From Arthrobacter sp. FW306-07-I (GTDB taxonomy: Bacteria > Actinomycetota > Actinomycetes > Actinomycetales > Micrococcaceae), in NCBI RefSeq assembly GCF_021800405.1, contig NZ_CP084550.1, positions 4,092,001 through 4,156,000 on the forward strand: a stretch of DNA of 64,000 nt, given 5' to 3'. Made by a program: the position numbers and the translations under genes. Every line of letters begins with the position of its first letter. Position 1 is the first letter of the stretch. Below the pieces are notes generated by a model. The model was not told where the DNA came from. It worked only from the letters and a program-made list of their open reading frames with translations, and ran no database searches. Below, piece by piece: positions 42,670-50,661 of this stretch.

Positions 42670-43578
42670 TTAGACCACAGAACCGGGGCCCTGTGCTGTT
42701 GCTTCGGCGGGAAGCAGTCGGGGGTTCGCCGCCCTGTAGTGTGCGGCAATGTCGTCACTCGTCGTGATCCACGCATCTGGCTGAGCTGTTATGAACTCCA
42801 GTGCCATTTCGAGATACTTGTGGCGGAACGGCTGATTAATGATGAAGGGGTGCAGGCAGAGAGCCATGACCCGGCCGCTGTCAGCGGCATCCTTGCTTAG
42901 CTGTTCGTATTGATCCTTTACGACCTGCAAAAAGTCCTTCCCATGGAGGTTCCTGCCGGAAAAGAGGGTCACGTCATTGACTTCAATCGAATAAGGAACG
43001 CTCATCATGCCATCCACGTTGAGGTCGAAGGGCTGGTCGTCTGAGCACCAGTCGAGCACATAGTTCAAACCCAGCTTAGCGAGGACTTCGGGGGTGTTGC
43101 TGGTCTCCGTCAGGGCGGGGCCTAGCCACCCCTGCGGCTTGCAGCCTGTATGCGCCTCGATGGTTGAAATTACGTTCTTGAGGTAAGCGGTCTCTTCTTC
43201 TCGTGACATCCCAGATTGGAAGGTGGAGTTGTCCTGCCCGTGCGCCACCCACGCCCAGCCCCGCTCAATTCCGGCTTTGATGACCTGGGGGTATCGGCTG
43301 CACACATCGGAGTTGATAATTGCGCTGGCGCGAATTCCGTGCTTGTCGAGCGCTGCAATCATGCGCCAGATTCCAACACGGAGGCCATAGTCGCGCCAGC
43401 CGTAATTGAGCGGATCGGGCTGCAGGCCGGCCGTCCCGCCGAAGATGCTGGTGGACGGCTTGTCAATCTGGTAGTGCTCGATGTTTAGACCCACGTAGAA
43501 AGCGACGCGCTTACCATCGGGCCATTGAAGAGCAGGTCGATCAACAATTGCGCTGTAGTCGTAAAGCTGATTATCCAT
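42670..43578 (-). CDS. polysaccharide deacetylase-family hydrolase (allantoinase/PuuE-like)
   Basis: 302 aa, NodB-type (beta/alpha)7 fold of the PuuE/PgdA branch. It begins YDYSAIVDRPALQWPDGKRVA, carries GIRASAIINSDVCSRYP and HGQDNSTFQSGMSREEE (the His-rich catalytic strand), GWLGPALTETSNTPEVLAKLG, and ends with LCLHPFIINQPFRHKYL (metal/His motif) and AWITTSDDIAAHY. No signal peptide, so cytoplasmic. Start at 43578 with GAAGGA ahead. It hydrolyses C-N bonds in non-peptide amides; substrate unknown. It is leftward like the pht-type operon beyond it, but a 670-base gap separates them. Confidence 0.85.
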   Translation of the reverse strand: MDNQLYDYSAIVDRPALQWPDGKRVAFYVGLNIEHYQIDKPSTSIFGGTAGLQPDPLNYGWRDYGLRVGIWRMIAALDKHGIRASAIINSDVCSRYPQVIKAGIERGWAWVAHGQDNSTFQSGMSREEETAYLKNVISTIEAHTGCKPQGWLGPALTETSNTPEVLAKLGLNYVLDWCSDDQPFDLNVDGMMSVPYSIEVNDVTLFSGRNLHGKDFLQVVKDQYEQLSKDAADSGRVMALCLHPFIINQPFRHKYLEMALEFITAQPDAWITTSDDIAAHYRAANPRLLPAEATAQGPGSVV

Positions 43579-44248
43579 CCAATGTCCTTCCAATTCTTGA
43601 GGACAGAAGCCACTTCTGTAGAGTGGGTTCATCTTGCCCGCTGCGTGACCCTTTGTCTATAGCCTCCGCCTTTTTTCTTGGCCCTCGGAACGGCGTTCTT
43701 CGGCGGATAAACAAGTCACGGACGACCCCACACTGCTGGTGGGCTGGAGACCCTGCGGGTGATCGAACATCCGGGATACGGGCCCGGTACAGTCGGAATG
43801 CGCGTGTAGGAGGGGTAGTCCGTGCTACGGAGGTGGGCAATAGCGCAACCTACACCGACCTCCCAATTCCGTACTCGAACGGCTCTTGACGAGCATCACG
43901 GGCGCTCGGAACGGGCGGGGGGAGGAACAGGATCTGATCCTGAAGTCTCAGGGCTTGCCACGTGTTCAAGATCGGCGAGTTGTGAGCAGTGACTCAGAGA
44001 CCGTTATGGGCTCCGCCGCGGACCTCGCCCGCCTGAGCCCGGGGGCGCTCCACCCGGCATCACATCCCGACGGGAACGGCACCCGGTTCGCACTGGCCTT
44101 TAACCCTGACTGGCGTGTCGTACACCTGGCAGCACACCGCCTCAGCCCGCGGAGCAGTCAAGATCAGCGGTCCGGAAGGACATTCATTATCTGGGGACCT
44201 TTCGCTTCGTTCTCCCTGTGTCCTCGCGGGCACTAGGTTGGTGCGAGG
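43579..44248. other. intergenic region between deacetylase and IclR genes
   Basis: 670 bases. A rightward open frame (43886-44236) exists but has no recognisable domain or good ribosome binding site; I see no supported gene, repeat or terminator. It probably holds the deacetylase promoter and may contain a decayed gene. Confidence 0.45.
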
Positions 44249-45040
44249 CTAGACGAGCAGGCCCTCGATCTCTGCGGCGGCTTCTTGGAGCTTGGTGCCG
44301 AGTTCGACCCGGAGTTGGTCGGTCATTCTGTGGGCCGGAACCGACACGTTGATCCCGAAGCAGCCGCCGCTTGGGCTGACGACAGCGGCAGCTGCCGAGG
44401 TCACGCCGTCTTCGCTTTCTTCCTGGCTCGTGGCGTAACCGGTCTTGCGGATAATCTCCAAGGCGCGCTCCAGCTCGGTCAGGGTCGTGATGGAGCCTTT
44501 GGTCAGGCCTGGCAGTTCCTCCTGGGGGTAAAGCTTCCGCAGCTGCTCATTGCTGAGGCGGCTCAGCATGGCCTTGCCGGTGGCAGTGCAGTTCGCCGGC
44601 AGTGTCAGGCCTTGCCGGGAGGCAACGCGTACCGCCCTGGCGCTTTCGATGGCGTCGATGAAGTGGGTGCTCGTCCCCTCCAGCTTGCCGAAGTGGACCG
44701 TCTCCCCCGTCGATTCGAAAAGCCGTTCCAGTACGGGATGGACCAGGGTCCTGATGTCCACCTGCCGCCGGATTGCGACCGCAATGGAGCTCAGGGCCTG
44801 GCCCGGCTCGTAGGCCTTGGTCGACGGGTTCTGCCGGACGAAACCGCGATACTGGAGCATTCCCAGCAGACGGTGGGCGGTCGAAGACGCCACGCCCAGG
44901 AAATGGCTCGCATCGGTGAGTCTGATACTCGGCTGGGTTTCAAACAACAGCAGCAGGCGCAGTGCATTGTCGACGGACTCGATGCGATACTGCGGAGGAG
45001 GTCCGTATTTGGATGGGCCCTCCACGTCTGTTGGTTGCAT
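44249..45040 (-). CDS. phtR: IclR-family regulator of the phthalate-type operon
   Basis: 263 aa. Winged HTH at about 20-75 (YRIESVDNALRLLLLFE, FLGVASSTAHRLLGMLQYRGF) and IclR effector domain (about 85-255) with GETVHFGKLEG, LPANCTATGKAMLS and GCFGINVSVPAHR. It sits at the end of the dioxygenase operon, the position of phtR in Arthrobacter keyseri as I recall it. It is the prime candidate to bind the CTCTGCTGTRCAGAG palindromes at 49699 and 56041-56080. Start 45040 at MQPTDVEG; an earlier ATG (45100) overlaps the upstream gene. Confidence 0.85.
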   Translation of the reverse strand: MQPTDVEGPSKYGPPPQYRIESVDNALRLLLLFETQPSIRLTDASHFLGVASSTAHRLLGMLQYRGFVRQNPSTKAYEPGQALSSIAVAIRRQVDIRTLVHPVLERLFESTGETVHFGKLEGTSTHFIDAIESARAVRVASRQGLTLPANCTATGKAMLSRLSNEQLRKLYPQEELPGLTKGSITTLTELERALEIIRKTGYATSQEESEDGVTSAAAAVVSPSGGCFGINVSVPAHRMTDQLRVELGTKLQEAAAEIEGLLV

Positions 45041-45096
45041 GGGCCTAATCCTACCCAGCCGAAAACCTGCCTCCGGAGGGGCTTGGCTGTCTGCCC

Positions 45097-45849
45097 TCAC
45101 ACGCCGGAACCTAGCCTTGCGAGTTCGTGTCGCCAGGCTGTGCCGGTGTTGAAGGAGCCGCCCAGGTCGGGCAATTCGGCCATATCGGCTTTCGGCAGGT
45201 CTATCAGTTCGCCGCCCGCGGCAGACACCTGCAGCGCCAGTGCGGCAAGACCGTCAACACTTATCGCCTGCAGCACCGCCTGTTCCACTGTTGCAGCAGC
45301 ACTGGTGACGCCGTGTCCGCGCAGAATGACTACGGGTCTGTCCCCCATGGCCTCTACCATTTCGGCGGCCAACTGCCTGTTCCTGACCAGCACCCCGCGC
45401 GGATATACGGGGACGCCGCCGGCTGCTAGGCGGGTTCCGGGGATGTCGTAGGCTCCGACGATGGGCCGCACCGCAAGTCCTGCCAGATCTGCAGCGACCG
45501 TCCTCGACGGGTGGGCGTGGACCACCGCCCGGATGTCCGGGCGCCGCCGGAGTACCTCGGTGTGCAGCGGAAGTTCGTTGGGAACGCTGTATCCGCCGTC
45601 GAGCTCCCCCGCTCCTGCCGGGTTGCCATCAAGGTCCACCAGGTGGATGTCGCTGGCCGCGGTGTAGGCCAGGCCGCGTTCCTGCGGACCGCGGCACCGG
45701 ACCAGGAGCTCTGTTTCCGAGATCCTCAGGCTGATGTGGCCGAGAATGCCATCCGCGAGGCCGCGGTTGGCAAGGACACGGCAGGCCAGCGCAATGGATT
45801 CGCGCTGCGCCTGCCCAGCATCAGCGGAAGCCGGACGGTCCGTGCTCAT
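45097..45849 (-). CDS. phtC: class II aldolase-family protein, likely 3,4-dihydroxyphthalate decarboxylase PhtC
   Basis: 250 aa. Class II aldolase/adducin fold: VLANRGLADGILGHISLRIS, zinc ligands in VVHAHPSRTVAAD (two His) and the His in VILRGHGVTSAAATVEQAV, plus ELPLHTEVLRRRPDIRAVVHA with the catalytic Glu region. PhtC-type 3,4-dihydroxyphthalate 2-decarboxylases belong to this family and occupy this place after the ferredoxin reductase, making protocatechuate. Without the operon context it could equally be a sugar-phosphate aldolase. Start overlaps the reductase stop by 4 nt. Confidence 0.8.
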   Translation of the reverse strand: MSTDRPASADAGQAQRESIALACRVLANRGLADGILGHISLRISETELLVRCRGPQERGLAYTAASDIHLVDLDGNPAGAGELDGGYSVPNELPLHTEVLRRRPDIRAVVHAHPSRTVAADLAGLAVRPIVGAYDIPGTRLAAGGVPVYPRGVLVRNRQLAAEMVEAMGDRPVVILRGHGVTSAAATVEQAVLQAISVDGLAALALQVSAAGGELIDLPKADMAELPDLGGSFNTGTAWRHELARLGSGV

Positions 45850-47078
45850 GAGGCCACCACCGGTTGCGGGTCGAGCTGGGATTCAAGCGTGTCCCGCAGC
45901 TCCTGCACCGTGATGCCCGTTGCCATGCCCCGGCGGCAGGCCACGAGTGCCTTGGGCCAGTTGACGATGGCCGCGCCGCGAAGGCTGGTTCCGTCTGCGG
46001 TATAGAGGGCGGCGAACCTGCCGTGGACCTCTGGGTGCCCGATAACGGTGTGGCTGGCGCCGCCGCCCACACGCCCCACCACCTGGATCTTCCAGTCATG
46101 CTGGTCGCTCCAGACATATTCCGTGGGCGTATAGGCCCGCGGTGCGCCGGGGTGGGTGATGTTGTGCGCAACGCAGGATGCCTGCTCGACGGCGTTTGTC
46201 CAGTGTTCGATCCTGGTGTCTTCGCCGTGGGTGAGGTGGCGCCAGCGGGCCACGTCGCCCACGGCGTAAACGGCGGGCGCATCCACGGCCCGGCAGAATT
46301 CGTCCAGGACCACCCCGTTGTCCACCAGCAGCCCTGAGGAAGCGAGCCACACGTCATTGGGGACAGCACCGATGCCGACCAGCACCACGGAGGCATTAAG
46401 GCGTTCTCCGTTGGTCAAGCGGAGGACGAAGGACCCCTGCTCACCTTTAAGCGACTCCACACCGGTGCCGAAGATGGTCCGGACCCCGTTGCTGCGGTGC
46501 AGATCCCCGAACCACTGGCCGATCTCGGGATTGAAGATCCGGCTCATGGGGACGGGCAGCGGGTCGATCACCGTAACGTCCAGGCCCAGGGACCGTGCGG
46601 TGGCTGCGGCCTCTGCGCCAATGAAGCCCGCGCCGATAACCGCGAGGTGGCCTCCAGATAGCAGGTCCGCGCGGAGCCTGCGGGCGTCCTCGAGCGTGCG
46701 GAGCACGTGGATTCCGGGTCGCTGTCCCCAGGGCGAAGGCCTGGCCGAGGCTCCGGTGGCGATGACGAGGTTGTCGAAGCCTACCGGCTCGTGGCCTTCC
46801 AGTTCGAGCGTCCTCTCGGCGATGTCAACGCCGGTGGCCCGGTGCCCGAGCAGGAGCCGGATCCCGGCCGCATTGGCGTCGCCCTCGGTCAGCAGCCGAA
46901 TGGAGGATTCCTCCGCCGTGCCGGCCAGCACCGCCTTGGACAGCGGCGGCTTGTCGTAGGGAAGTTCCGTTTCTTCCCCCACAAGGACGATGTCCCCCGT
47001 GTAACCCTCCAGCCGCAGTGACTGGGCGGTCCGGACGCCCCCAATGGATGATCCGACGATGACGGTGGCGTCACTCAT
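45846..47078 (-). CDS. phtAd: ferredoxin reductase of the ring-hydroxylating dioxygenase (PhtAd-like)
   Basis: 410 aa FAD/NADH-dependent ferredoxin reductase. FAD motif VGSSIGGVRTAQSLR near residue 10, NAD motif VIGAGFIGAEAAATARSLG near 150, FAD ribityl motif with APAVYAVGDVARW near 270, and a C-terminal ferredoxin-reductase domain. It passes electrons from NADH to the ferredoxin encoded next door. The start overlaps the ferredoxin stop by 4 nt (ATGA). The cell uses two electron-transport designs in this window: three-component here and two-component for BenABC. Confidence 0.9.
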   Translation of the reverse strand: MSDATVIVGSSIGGVRTAQSLRLEGYTGDIVLVGEETELPYDKPPLSKAVLAGTAEESSIRLLTEGDANAAGIRLLLGHRATGVDIAERTLELEGHEPVGFDNLVIATGASARPSPWGQRPGIHVLRTLEDARRLRADLLSGGHLAVIGAGFIGAEAAATARSLGLDVTVIDPLPVPMSRIFNPEIGQWFGDLHRSNGVRTIFGTGVESLKGEQGSFVLRLTNGERLNASVVLVGIGAVPNDVWLASSGLLVDNGVVLDEFCRAVDAPAVYAVGDVARWRHLTHGEDTRIEHWTNAVEQASCVAHNITHPGAPRAYTPTEYVWSDQHDWKIQVVGRVGGGASHTVIGHPEVHGRFAALYTADGTSLRGAAIVNWPKALVACRRGMATGITVQELRDTLESQLDPQPVVAS

Positions 47079-47272
47079 GCGTCCTCCACCACGAGGGCGG
47101 AAACGGGGCAGCTGCGCGCAGCTTCAGTAACCCGCAGCCGGTCGGTTGCGGGCACCTCGGTGCGCAGGACGACGACGATTCCGTCGTCATCGAGATCGAA
47201 ATAGTCAGTGGCTCCAACAACGCAGTTGGCATAGCCCTGGCAGGCCTGCAGGTCGGCTTTCACGACAGGCAT
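47075..47272 (-). CDS. phtAc: [3Fe-4S]-type ferredoxin (PhtAc-like)
   Basis: 65 aa. The Cys pattern CQGYANC plus RSCPVSAL shows three usable Cys, with Gly-Tyr-Ala in place of the fourth, which is typical of [3Fe-4S] ferredoxins that serve P450s and actinobacterial phthalate dioxygenases. It carries electrons from the reductase to the oxygenase. Overlaps the reductase start by 4 nt; 45 bp after the small unknown gene. Confidence 0.88.
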   Translation of the reverse strand: MPVVKADLQACQGYANCVVGATDYFDLDDDGIVVVLRTEVPATDRLRVTEAARSCPVSALVVEDA

Positions 47273-47317
47273 GGTCGGCTCCTTCGCTTGGGTTTGATGC
47301 TGTTTTGTGGGTCCTGG

Positions 47318-47623
47318 CTACTGGTCTTCGGTGATCAGCGGCCCGAACGGGTTTCCGATCATTGCGGAAAAGGTGGCCGGAGCCTGCCAGGTCAGGGCTT
47401 CGAGTTCCAGCGGACACAGCGTGACCCACTGGCCGGAACGGGGCGAAGTGATCATCAGTCGGGACCCGTTCCGGGTCTCGACGCGGGTCACCTGGACCTC
47501 GGAGAATTCGTTGGCGATCACGATGGGAGTCCCCACGGCGCTGGCCTCGAGCCGGGTGCGATCCTCTGCTGCCCGGATGGCTGCGAGACGGTCCTCTTCT
47601 TCACCTTCCCACCCGAGTTTCAT
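47318..47623 (-). CDS. small unknown protein in the phthalate-type operon
   Basis: 101 aa, soluble, no signal peptide. A charged helical start (LGWEGEEEDRLAAIRAAEDRTRLEA) is followed by a beta-rich part (GTPIVIANEFSEVQVTRVET, LMITSPRSGQWVTLCPLELEALTW, IGNPFGPL). I do not recognise the family. It overlaps the beta-subunit stop by 4 nt and is therefore coupled to the dioxygenase, so it may be an assembly or activity factor. It is too short to be a diol dehydrogenase. Confidence 0.75.
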   Translation of the reverse strand: MKLGWEGEEEDRLAAIRAAEDRTRLEASAVGTPIVIANEFSEVQVTRVETRNGSRLMITSPRSGQWVTLCPLELEALTWQAPATFSAMIGNPFGPLITEDQ

Positions 47624-48216
47624 AGGAAGATCGCCAGGTTCTGCATCCGGATGACGGACTCGTCCAGCATGATGGTGCGGCGGGCCAGTTCCCAGCCGGT
47701 TCCGGTGCGGCGCAGGAGGTCCTCCCTGCCTGCGGACACCGTGGCGGCCTCACCGACATCGCCCCGGCTCCGGAAGAGCAGCACCGCCGATTCGGCAACG
47801 ATTTCGTCCGCCTTCTCCGTGCGGAAGGTGCGGACGTTCGTGACGTAGTGCCGCAATCTTGACGGCGGATCCTCGGTCCAGGCGTGCTCGGTGGCGAAAC
47901 GTGCCACCCGGCGGCTGAGCGAGTACTTGTTCTCGTCGAGGTGCGCCATGCCCGGTGAGGTCGAGTAGCCGGCACCGAGTGCGGTGGTGACGCGTACCGG
48001 CATGAGGTAGTGCACGTCGTCGGCGACCCGTGCCAGCCACTCGTCGTAATCCTGCGCGTCGAGCAGATAGGCCTCGTCCACCAGCCAGCGGTGCGCCTGC
48101 AGGTGCAGTTCGTCGTTGAAGGGAAGGCTTTGCCCGGTCCGCTGCGTGCGCGGGGCGTGGGCTCCGAGTACCGATTGTTCCGAAAGGGTCATGCCGTTGA
48201 CTGGAGTGGCAGTCAT
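47620..48216 (-). CDS. phtAb: ring-hydroxylating dioxygenase beta subunit (PhtAb-like)
   Basis: 198 aa. Beta-subunit cone fold: DELHLQAHRWLVDEAYLLDA, YDEWLARVADDVHYLMPVRV, RVARFATEHAWTEDPPSR, and the C-terminal ARRTIMLDESVIRMQNLAIFL. It pairs with the alpha subunit encoded 2 bp upstream. No catalytic residues are expected. Confidence 0.92.
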   Translation of the reverse strand: MTATPVNGMTLSEQSVLGAHAPRTQRTGQSLPFNDELHLQAHRWLVDEAYLLDAQDYDEWLARVADDVHYLMPVRVTTALGAGYSTSPGMAHLDENKYSLSRRVARFATEHAWTEDPPSRLRHYVTNVRTFRTEKADEIVAESAVLLFRSRGDVGEAATVSAGREDLLRRTGTGWELARRTIMLDESVIRMQNLAIFL

Positions 48217-48218
48217 TC

Positions 48219-49673
48219 CTAGGCCTCCTGGGACGTCATCGCGGGCACGGCTGCTGCGGCGTCCGGGGCGGTTTCAGTTGCACACGCCGCGGGTGCGGCT
48301 GACACCGAATCAACGCCGACGTGCAGCTGGGCCGCGGCCCGGGCCGGGCGTTCGAGGTGGTCCGCCCAGCGCAGCAGCAGCTCGCGCTGGTTGTATTCGC
48401 TGTACCCCACCCGGGTGGATCCGGGGCCGGAGTACTGTTCAGGGGTCAGTGGTTCGACGACGTTCTCGCCGTTTTCCAGCAGGCCCATGCGGCCGTTGAG
48501 CAGCAGCCTCCGTGCCATGGATCCGGCCGCGGTATTGGTCAGGGACACCCAGTTTTCGACGTCGTCCTGCTCGAACATGCCGCCGCTGCCGAAGCACATC
48601 AAGTAGGCCTTGTAGGAAAGCGCCTTGTACTCTTCGGAGGCGTTTTTATCCACGGCGAACCAGGACAGCACTTCGGTTTCGTTTTCGCTGATGGGCTGCC
48701 ACTGGCGGATAGAGATAAAGGGAAGGACTTCGTCTGAGCCTTCCTCCACGCGGGGCCAGTTGTGCACGAAGCTCATGTTTGGGAAAAGGGAGGCGGCGGA
48801 AATCATGAAACCGTCCTTGCCGATGACGTCCAGCTGCTGCTGGCTCCACTGCCCCTTCATGCGCTCGATCATCTCGTCCGGATAGCCCACGTAGCGCAAC
48901 CGGTCCTCCAGGCCCCCTTCGGGAAGCTTGTACGTGGTCCCCCCGCCGTTGCCCGCCCAGTAAGTGGTGCCGTCCTTCCGCTTTTCCGCCTTGGGCTCGC
49001 GGAACAGGCCGATCTCTACCACCGAGGTGTGGGTCTGCGGCGTGTGGTACATATCGCCGGCGAAGTTTTCCGCGCCTATCTTCCAGTTCGCCTTGATCCG
49101 CCAGCGCTGGGGGCCGCGGAGTTCAATCCCGTCCGCACTCTGCTTCGTGTAGTAGTCCAAGTAAAACTTGAAGTCCCCGAGGAAGTCCTCCAGCGGCTGC
49201 GCATCCGGATCCAAGCTAATGAAGATCAGGCCGTTGTAGATTCCCAGCGAAGGCGCCGGCAGCAGGGTCTGACCCTTCTTCCTGAAGCCCTCTTCGCCGC
49301 CGAACGCCTCCTGATGGAACGGCAGTCCCACGATGCGTCCGTCGTTGCGATAGGACCAGCCGTGGTACGGGCAGCGGAAGTGCGATGCATTACCCATCTC
49401 CGCACGACACACCTGCATGCCGCGGTGCAGGCACATGTTGAACATGGCTCGGATTTCACCCTTTTCGTCCCGGGAAATGATGAAGGAATCCTCGAGCACC
49501 CTCCGGACAACGTAGTCGCCGGCCTCCGGCACCTCGGATTCGTGGGCGACGAACAGCCAGCTGCGGCTGAAGAGACGCTCCTTTTCGAGGTCAAAGATTT
49601 CCTTGTCGTTGTAGATGTGGGCAGGGATCATCCCTTGCCGCACATCCTGCAGGACCGCACTTTGGTCTGTCAT
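48219..49673 (-). CDS. phtAa: ring-hydroxylating dioxygenase alpha subunit, likely phthalate 3,4-dioxygenase PhtAa
   Basis: 484 aa from ATG 49673 (AAGGAG ahead; a long open extension upstream runs antiparallel to nothing known and was rejected). Rieske ligands Cys 81, His 83, Cys 101, His 104; mononuclear iron His 210 and His 215 in NFAGDMYHTPQTH. The last ~40 residues are Ala-rich and probably disordered. Operon content (3Fe ferredoxin, FAD reductase, class II aldolase-type decarboxylase, IclR) matches phthalate 3,4-dioxygenase clusters of Arthrobacter, Rhodococcus and Terrabacter. Other aromatic acids are possible substrates. Confidence 0.9.
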   Translation of the reverse strand: MTDQSAVLQDVRQGMIPAHIYNDKEIFDLEKERLFSRSWLFVAHESEVPEAGDYVVRRVLEDSFIISRDEKGEIRAMFNMCLHRGMQVCRAEMGNASHFRCPYHGWSYRNDGRIVGLPFHQEAFGGEEGFRKKGQTLLPAPSLGIYNGLIFISLDPDAQPLEDFLGDFKFYLDYYTKQSADGIELRGPQRWRIKANWKIGAENFAGDMYHTPQTHTSVVEIGLFREPKAEKRKDGTTYWAGNGGGTTYKLPEGGLEDRLRYVGYPDEMIERMKGQWSQQQLDVIGKDGFMISAASLFPNMSFVHNWPRVEEGSDEVLPFISIRQWQPISENETEVLSWFAVDKNASEEYKALSYKAYLMCFGSGGMFEQDDVENWVSLTNTAAGSMARRLLLNGRMGLLENGENVVEPLTPEQYSGPGSTRVGYSEYNQRELLLRWADHLERPARAAAQLHVGVDSVSAAPAACATETAPDAAAAVPAMTSQEA

Positions 49674-49698
49674 AGCTGCTCTCCTTGGTAAATGTCCT

Positions 49699-49713
49699 CT
49701 CTGCACAGCAGAG
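49699..49713 (-). promoter_or_regulatory. CTCTGCTGTGCAGAG palindrome upstream of the dioxygenase operon
   Basis: 15-bp inverted repeat (arms CTCTG/CAGAG, 5-base centre) 26 bases upstream of the alpha-subunit ATG. On the same strand it differs in one base from the site upstream of the ABC importer (56041-56080), so both are probably bound by the same regulator. Confidence 0.7.
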
Positions 49714-49794
49714 ACTGTTTCTTTACATAAGAGAATGTCGGAAATTGTGAGCTGCGTCAACCCTTCGCCGCGGCGCGGACGGGCAGGTTCCGGA

Positions 49795-50661
49795 TCAGTG
49801 GCCGTTTTCCGGTGAATCCGAATCGCGGGCGGCCGCTTCACCCCGGTCCAGTGCTGCCAGCGATTCCATGTCGGCGGCGGTGAGCTCGAAATCGAACACC
49901 GAAATGTTCTCCTTGAGCCACTCCGGAGTAGCCGCCTGCGGAACGGGCACCAGGTCCTGCTGCACATGCCAGCGCAGCAGGACCTGGGCCGGGCTCTTGC
50001 CCAGCCGCTCCGCGATCCGGACCACGTCCGGGTTCCCGCGCAGCCCGGAATTGCGCCCAATAGGGCTCCACGCTTCGGTGACAATGTCCAGGTCCCCGTG
50101 CACCGCCCGCGGTTCACGGCGTGCCAGGTCCACGCTGAGCTGGATCTGGTTAACGTCCGGGACCACGCCGGTTGCTTCGATGATCCTTGTCAGATGTCCG
50201 GGCCTGAAGTTGGAGACTCCAATGGCCTTGACCCGGCCCTCCTCGAGCAGCTTGACCAGGCCCTTCCACGCTTCGACATATTGTCCCCAGCCCGGATTGG
50301 GCCAGTGGCACATGAACATGTCCAGGTAATCCACGCCCAGTCGCCGCAGGCTGTCGTCGTAAGCCCGCTGCACGCCGTCGATGCTGTGGGATTCCTTGTT
50401 GAACTTGCTGGCGATGAACAGCTCCTCTCGGGGAACGCCCGAGGTCCGCACGCCCCGGCCCACCGCGGCCTCATTCCGGTACTGGAAGGCTGTGTCGAGA
50501 AGCCGGTAGCCGGCCCGGACGGCATAGCGGACGGCGGCTTCACATTCGTCCCCCACCATGGGCCAGGTTCCCAGCCCGATTCGGGGGATGGTGTGCCCGT
50601 GCAGCAGGCTCAGCCTGGGGAGGGTGACGGCGTCGGTGGGCGAAGGGTTGTCAAAGGTCAT
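49795..50661 (-). CDS. aldo/keto reductase, candidate diol dehydrogenase
   Basis: 288 aa. AKR catalytic tetrad visible: Asp in RLLDTAFQYRNE (about 50), Tyr in FQY, Lys in FIASKFNKE, His in MCHWPNPG; NADP-binding loop AVKAIGVSNF-like KAIGVSNFRPG. AAGGAAGGA precedes ATG 50661. It sits directly upstream of the dioxygenase operon. No other diol dehydrogenase is present in that operon, so this enzyme may be the dihydrodiol dehydrogenase (PhtB role). A general aldehyde reductase is the alternative. It overlaps the MFS stop by 4 nt. Confidence 0.85.
   Translation of the reverse strand: MTFDNPSPTDAVTLPRLSLLHGHTIPRIGLGTWPMVGDECEAAVRYAVRAGYRLLDTAFQYRNEAAVGRGVRTSGVPREELFIASKFNKESHSIDGVQRAYDDSLRRLGVDYLDMFMCHWPNPGWGQYVEAWKGLVKLLEEGRVKAIGVSNFRPGHLTRIIEATGVVPDVNQIQLSVDLARREPRAVHGDLDIVTEAWSPIGRNSGLRGNPDVVRIAERLGKSPAQVLLRWHVQQDLVPVPQAATPEWLKENISVFDFELTAADMESLAALDRGEAAARDSDSPENGH

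Noticed and set aside
43886-44236. Rightward open frame of 116 codons
   Set aside because: No ribosome binding site, no recognisable domain, amino-acid composition like chance reading of GC-rich DNA; may be a decayed gene but cannot be supported.
49674-50117. N-terminal extension of the dioxygenase alpha subunit by about 148 codons
   Set aside because: It crosses the operator and overlaps the aldo/keto reductase gene; similarity starts at ATG 49673, which has AAGGAG.
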